DNA of 9,023 bases, taken from assembly GCA_938003885.1 (NCBI GenBank), contig CALKWT010000244.1, forward strand, positions 1 to 9,023, read 5' to 3'. The notes below the pieces were generated by a model. That model made no database searches, was not told where the DNA came from, and was given only the letters and a program-made list of their open reading frames with translations. Positions 6,357-9,023 of the stretch are shown here, piece by piece. Numbering within the stretch: position 1 is the stretch's first letter; each line of letters begins with the position of its first letter. The DNA is from an uncultured Balneolaceae bacterium (GTDB taxonomy: Bacteria; Bacteroidota; Rhodothermia; Balneolales; Balneolaceae). The translations under genes and the position numbers were made by a program.

Positions 6357-7604
6357 ATGGAACTGAAAAACCATCCGGCCAGTCACCTGAGTTACTGCTC
6401 AAACCTTCACCCCGGGAGCAGTTGGGAGGAGATCCGAGAACAGCTGGGCCGATATCTCCCTGAACTTAAAAAAAGACTTTCCCCCGATGCCCCTTTTGGT
6501 GTCGGGCTTCGCCTCTCTGCCAAAGCTGCCTATGAGCTCCGGAAGCCGGGCCCACTCCGGGATTTCCAGAACTGGCTGAAACAGGAAGATCTCTATGTAT
6601 TTACAGTCAACGGCTTTGTTCATGGACATTTCCATGCGACACGTGTAAAAGATGAAGTTTACCAACCGCATTGGGGTGAGGATGACCGGCTCAATTTCAC
6701 AAGAGCCATTATCGAGATTATGACGGAGCTTACGCCTGCAGGGGGTGAGACCAGTATCTCTACCGCTCCTATCTCCTATAAATATTGGGGTTTTTCGGAT
6801 GAGGAGTCGAACCGGATTGCGGATCAATCTGCCCGGAATCTGGCCGTGCTGGCCTATGAGATGGCCCGGATTGAGGAGGAGCAGCAGAAACTGATTCATG
6901 TGGATATCGAACCTGAACCAGACTGCTATCTTGAAACGACAGATGAAACGATCGACTATTTCCAGAATATCCTTCTGACGACAGGCTCAGAGTTTTTGCA
7001 GGAAACCTATTCGGTTTCTGAAGATCGTGCGCGTGAAATTCTATTACGTCACATCCAGGTCTGTTTTGATACCTGCCATGTCGCTCTTGAGTACGAAGAT
7101 CCGGCTGAATCGATCCGGAAATTTCGTGAGGCTGGGATCGGCATCGGGAAGGTACAGATCAGCTCCGCCCTCAAAGTCTCGCTACCGGAAGATCGGTCAG
7201 CGATTTCGAAGGAGCTGCAGCAATTTGATGAACCCGTCTACCTCCATCAAGTGCTGGCGCGGACCAAGTATGGCGCCATCCAGCAGTACCGTGACCTGAA
7301 TGACGGGCTAAAAGAGATTGGCGACAGAGATCAGGAAGAGTGGAGGGTTCACTACCACGTTCCCGTCTTTATGGATTCCTACGGCACCCTCTCCTCCACT
7401 CAGGATGACACCATCCGAACGCTTAACGAGTGTTTTGGATCAAGCGAGAAGATCTGCAACCATTTCGAAGTAGAGACCTATACATGGGATGTACTGCCCG
7501 ACGGACTCAAGCTGGAGTTGGCCGATTCTGTAGAAAGAGAACTGAGATGGGCTCTGGAGCAGATCAGCCGGGCAAGCGACGCATCCGAATCATCTCAAGG
7601 CTGA
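6357..7604 (+). CDS. eboE: EboE, xylose-isomerase-like TIM-barrel protein
   Basis: A 415-residue protein that matches the EboE family (metabolite traffic protein) and the xylose isomerase-like TIM-barrel fold. It starts with LSYCSNLHPGSSWEEI (11-26), a family hallmark. Acidic and histidine residues typical of metal binding in this fold occur in order: E185 (DIEPEPDC), D238 and H241 (CFDTCH), Q267 (KVQISS), H332 and H334 (VHYHVPV), E371 and E373 (EVETYTW). VNGFVHGHFH (84-93) adds three histidines near the N-terminal strands. The reaction is unknown; family members include sugar isomerases, epimerases and endonuclease IV, so a sugar or cyclitol substrate is plausible. No signal peptide is seen, so it should act in the cytoplasm. 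It is tightly linked to eboD (6-base gap) and its stop overlaps an ATG (TGATG). It is distant in sequence from the nearby xylA. Confidence 0.91.
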   Translation: MELKNHPASHLSYCSNLHPGSSWEEIREQLGRYLPELKKRLSPDAPFGVGLRLSAKAAYELRKPGPLRDFQNWLKQEDLYVFTVNGFVHGHFHATRVKDEVYQPHWGEDDRLNFTRAIIEIMTELTPAGGETSISTAPISYKYWGFSDEESNRIADQSARNLAVLAYEMARIEEEQQKLIHVDIEPEPDCYLETTDETIDYFQNILLTTGSEFLQETYSVSEDRAREILLRHIQVCFDTCHVALEYEDPAESIRKFREAGIGIGKVQISSALKVSLPEDRSAISKELQQFDEPVYLHQVLARTKYGAIQQYRDLNDGLKEIGDRDQEEWRVHYHVPVFMDSYGTLSSTQDDTIRTLNECFGSSEKICNHFEVETYTWDVLPDGLKLELADSVERELRWALEQISRASDASESSQG

Positions 7605-7630
7605 TGGAATCCATGAAACGATTGAACTGA
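7604..7630 (+). other. Eight-codon reading frame overlapping the eboE stop
   Basis: An ATG at 7604-7606 overlaps the eboE TGA (7602-7604) and opens MESMKRLN before a TGA at 7628-7630, 17 bases before the eboF GTG. Ribosomes ending eboE could restart here and be delivered close to the eboF start, which lacks a Shine-Dalgarno site. There is no ribosome site of its own and no conservation data, so it may be accidental. Confidence 0.2.
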
Positions 7631-7647
7631 TAAAACCAACTGTTGCT

Positions 7648-9023
7648 GTGAAAAAAACTGCTGTACTCAATATTGTAGGACTTACGTCTGACCTGATCGA
7701 TGATCGAACACCTTTTCTGAAAGAGTGGACATCGCGGGGTAAACTATCCCCGGTTAATTCGATGCTCCCGGCAGTCACCTGCTCTGTACAGGCCACCTAC
7801 CTGACCGGTGTGATGCCGGACAAGCATGGGATTGTTGCTAACGGGTGGTATTTCAGGGAGATGGATGAGATCAAATTCTGGCGGCAATCCAACAAGCTGG
7901 TCGAAGCTCCGAAAATATGGGAAGAGGCTAGAAAACTGGATTCCGATTTTACCTGTGCCAATCTTTTTTGGTGGTACAACATGAACTCCACTGTGGACTA
8001 TCTGATTACTCCACGGCCGATTTACCGCACGGACGGGGTGAAGATCCCTGATATACTGACGGAACCCCCTCTGCTTCGGGATGACTTACAGAATAAACTG
8101 GGACAGTTTCCGCTTTTTAAATTCTGGGGCCCCAACACCAGCATCCAGTCAAGCAAGTGGATTGCTGAATCTGCCAAAGAGGTGAAACGGAAATATGACC
8201 CCACGCTCAGCTTGGTTTATCTTCCCCATCTGGATTACAACCTGCAGCGGATCGGATCTGATGACCCGCGGATATCCAAAGATCTAAAAGAGATCGATGA
8301 TCTCTGTAAAGATCTGATCGGATTCTATGAAAAACATGACATTCAGGTAGTGATCCTGTCTGAATATGGTATTGCCCCCGCCAACAAACCGGTCGCATTG
8401 AACCGCACTTTGCGCAAACATGGCTACATCACTGTCCGGGAAGAGATGGGTGGTGAAATCCTGATCCCCGGCAGCAGCAAGGCTTTTGCGGTAGCCGATC
8501 ATCAGATTGCCCATATCTATATCCGGGATGAGAAGCTGATTCCCGAAATCAAGGCACTGCTTGAGAAAGTGGATGGCGTTGACCGGATTCTGGATGAGGA
8601 AGGGAAAAAAGAGTTTCACCTGAATCACCATCGATCGGGCGAGCTGGTCGCCATCGCCGATGAAGATGCCTGGTTCAACTACTATTACTGGCTCGACGAT
8701 CGAAAAGCGCCGGATTTTGCACCGACCGTAGACATCCATACCAAACCGGGATATGATCCGGCAGAGCTGCTCATTGATCCTAAAATTAAAATGCCGATGC
8801 TCAGGGCAGCCCGTCGTGTCCTACAGAAAAAGCTCGGCTTCCGCTACCGTATGGACCTGACCCCAATCGAAGATTCCGGAGTGAAAGGGACCCATGGACG
8901 TATCTACAGCGACGCGGGAAGGAACCCAGTGATTGCAAGCCAAAACAGCTCCCTCATCCCCGATTCTCCGCTGCACCCGACGGAAGTATATGATGTGATT
9001 TTTTCACATTTGAGAGGCGGGTA
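7648..9023 (+). CDS. eboF: EboF, alkaline phosphatase/phosphodiesterase superfamily protein (stop codon at or just past window end)
   Basis: The frame is open from the GTG at 7648 to the window end, 458 codons, with TA left over at 9022-9023. HPTEVYDVIFSHLRGG looks like the family's C terminus, so TAA or TAG probably follows. GTG is chosen because VKKTAVLNIVGLT matches the expected EboF N terminus; no in-frame ATG precedes it. Superfamily features are a candidate nucleophile T44 (LPAVTCSVQATYLTGVMPDK), HGI at 60-62, D196 (LPHLDYNLQRIG) and H416 (GTHGR). Compared with nucleotide pyrophosphatases, several metal ligands differ: V10 for the first Asp, Q200 for His, and E239-Y240 (LSEYGI) for Asp-His. 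The motif VADHQIAH (282-289) may be family-specific. No signal peptide is obvious, which suggests a cytoplasmic or inner-membrane-face role. It follows eboE by 43 bases. The substrate is unknown. Confidence 0.9.
   Translation, partial: MKKTAVLNIVGLTSDLIDDRTPFLKEWTSRGKLSPVNSMLPAVTCSVQATYLTGVMPDKHGIVANGWYFREMDEIKFWRQSNKLVEAPKIWEEARKLDSDFTCANLFWWYNMNSTVDYLITPRPIYRTDGVKIPDILTEPPLLRDDLQNKLGQFPLFKFWGPNTSIQSSKWIAESAKEVKRKYDPTLSLVYLPHLDYNLQRIGSDDPRISKDLKEIDDLCKDLIGFYEKHDIQVVILSEYGIAPANKPVALNRTLRKHGYITVREEMGGEILIPGSSKAFAVADHQIAHIYIRDEKLIPEIKALLEKVDGVDRILDEEGKKEFHLNHHRSGELVAIADEDAWFNYYYWLDDRKAPDFAPTVDIHTKPGYDPAELLIDPKIKMPMLRAARRVLQKKLGFRYRMDLTPIEDSGVKGTHGRIYSDAGRNPVIASQNSSLIPDSPLHPTEVYDVIFSHLRGG

Noticed and set aside
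227..7604. The idea that EboE (xylose-isomerase-like) and XylA are linked in xylose metabolism because they lie close together
   Set aside because: EboE carries the ebo-family hallmarks and sits in the ebo operon, with a terminator and a convergent arm between it and xylA. The shared fold is distant and the closeness appears incidental.
8284..8739. A 151-codon minus-strand frame inside eboF
   Set aside because: The plus strand encodes a continuous EboF with family motifs through the whole stretch; this frame is its shadow.

Overview
The window carries two unrelated gene groups. Positions 1-1546 hold the end of a D-xylose catabolic operon: the 3' end of xylB (xylulokinase), then a complete xylA (xylose isomerase), closed by a clear intrinsic terminator at 1571-1597. 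Positions 1854-9023 hold a complete or nearly complete ebo cluster (eboA-eboF), the conserved six-gene set known from cyanobacteria, Bacteroidota, some proteobacteria and eustigmatophyte algal plastids. In cyanobacteria it is needed to move the scytonemin precursor from cytoplasm to periplasm.

Organism: the proteins look like those of the Bacteroidota/Balneolota/Rhodothermota group. The reasons are the class II XylA of 439 residues, the xylB-xylA order with short spacers, the scarcity of Shine-Dalgarno sequences, and TTTG/TAnnTTTG-like promoter candidates. Base composition is near the middle of the GC range. This placement is an impression from sequence style, not a computed one. Nothing in the window looks like a phage, insertion sequence, tRNA, rRNA or CRISPR array.

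Layout: xylB(partial)> xylA> terminator, a gene-free convergent gap (1598-1853), <eboC (UbiA-family membrane prenyltransferase-like), <eboB (TatD-family metal hydrolase), <eboA (ebo-specific protein of unknown activity), a 340-bp AT-rich divergent promoter region (4820-5159), eboD> (sugar phosphate cyclase of the 3-dehydroquinate synthase superfamily), eboE> (xylose-isomerase-like TIM barrel), eboF> (alkaline-phosphatase/phosphodiesterase superfamily). EboF starts at a GTG and its last sense codon is at 9019-9021. The window ends on TA, probably inside its stop codon.

How the genes fit together: the enzyme types suggest a small biosynthetic route. EboD has sedoheptulose-7-phosphate-cyclase-like residues and may make a cyclitol. 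EboE and EboB could modify it, EboC could attach it to a prenyl chain in the membrane, and EboF could act on a phosphate ester. This is inference; the published ebo phenotype is metabolite export. The notable points are the split of the cluster into two divergent arms (eboABC and eboDEF) around one control region with several palindromes, and the altered metal-site residues of EboF and EboC. No genes for the likely cargo (for example scytonemin synthesis) are present here.
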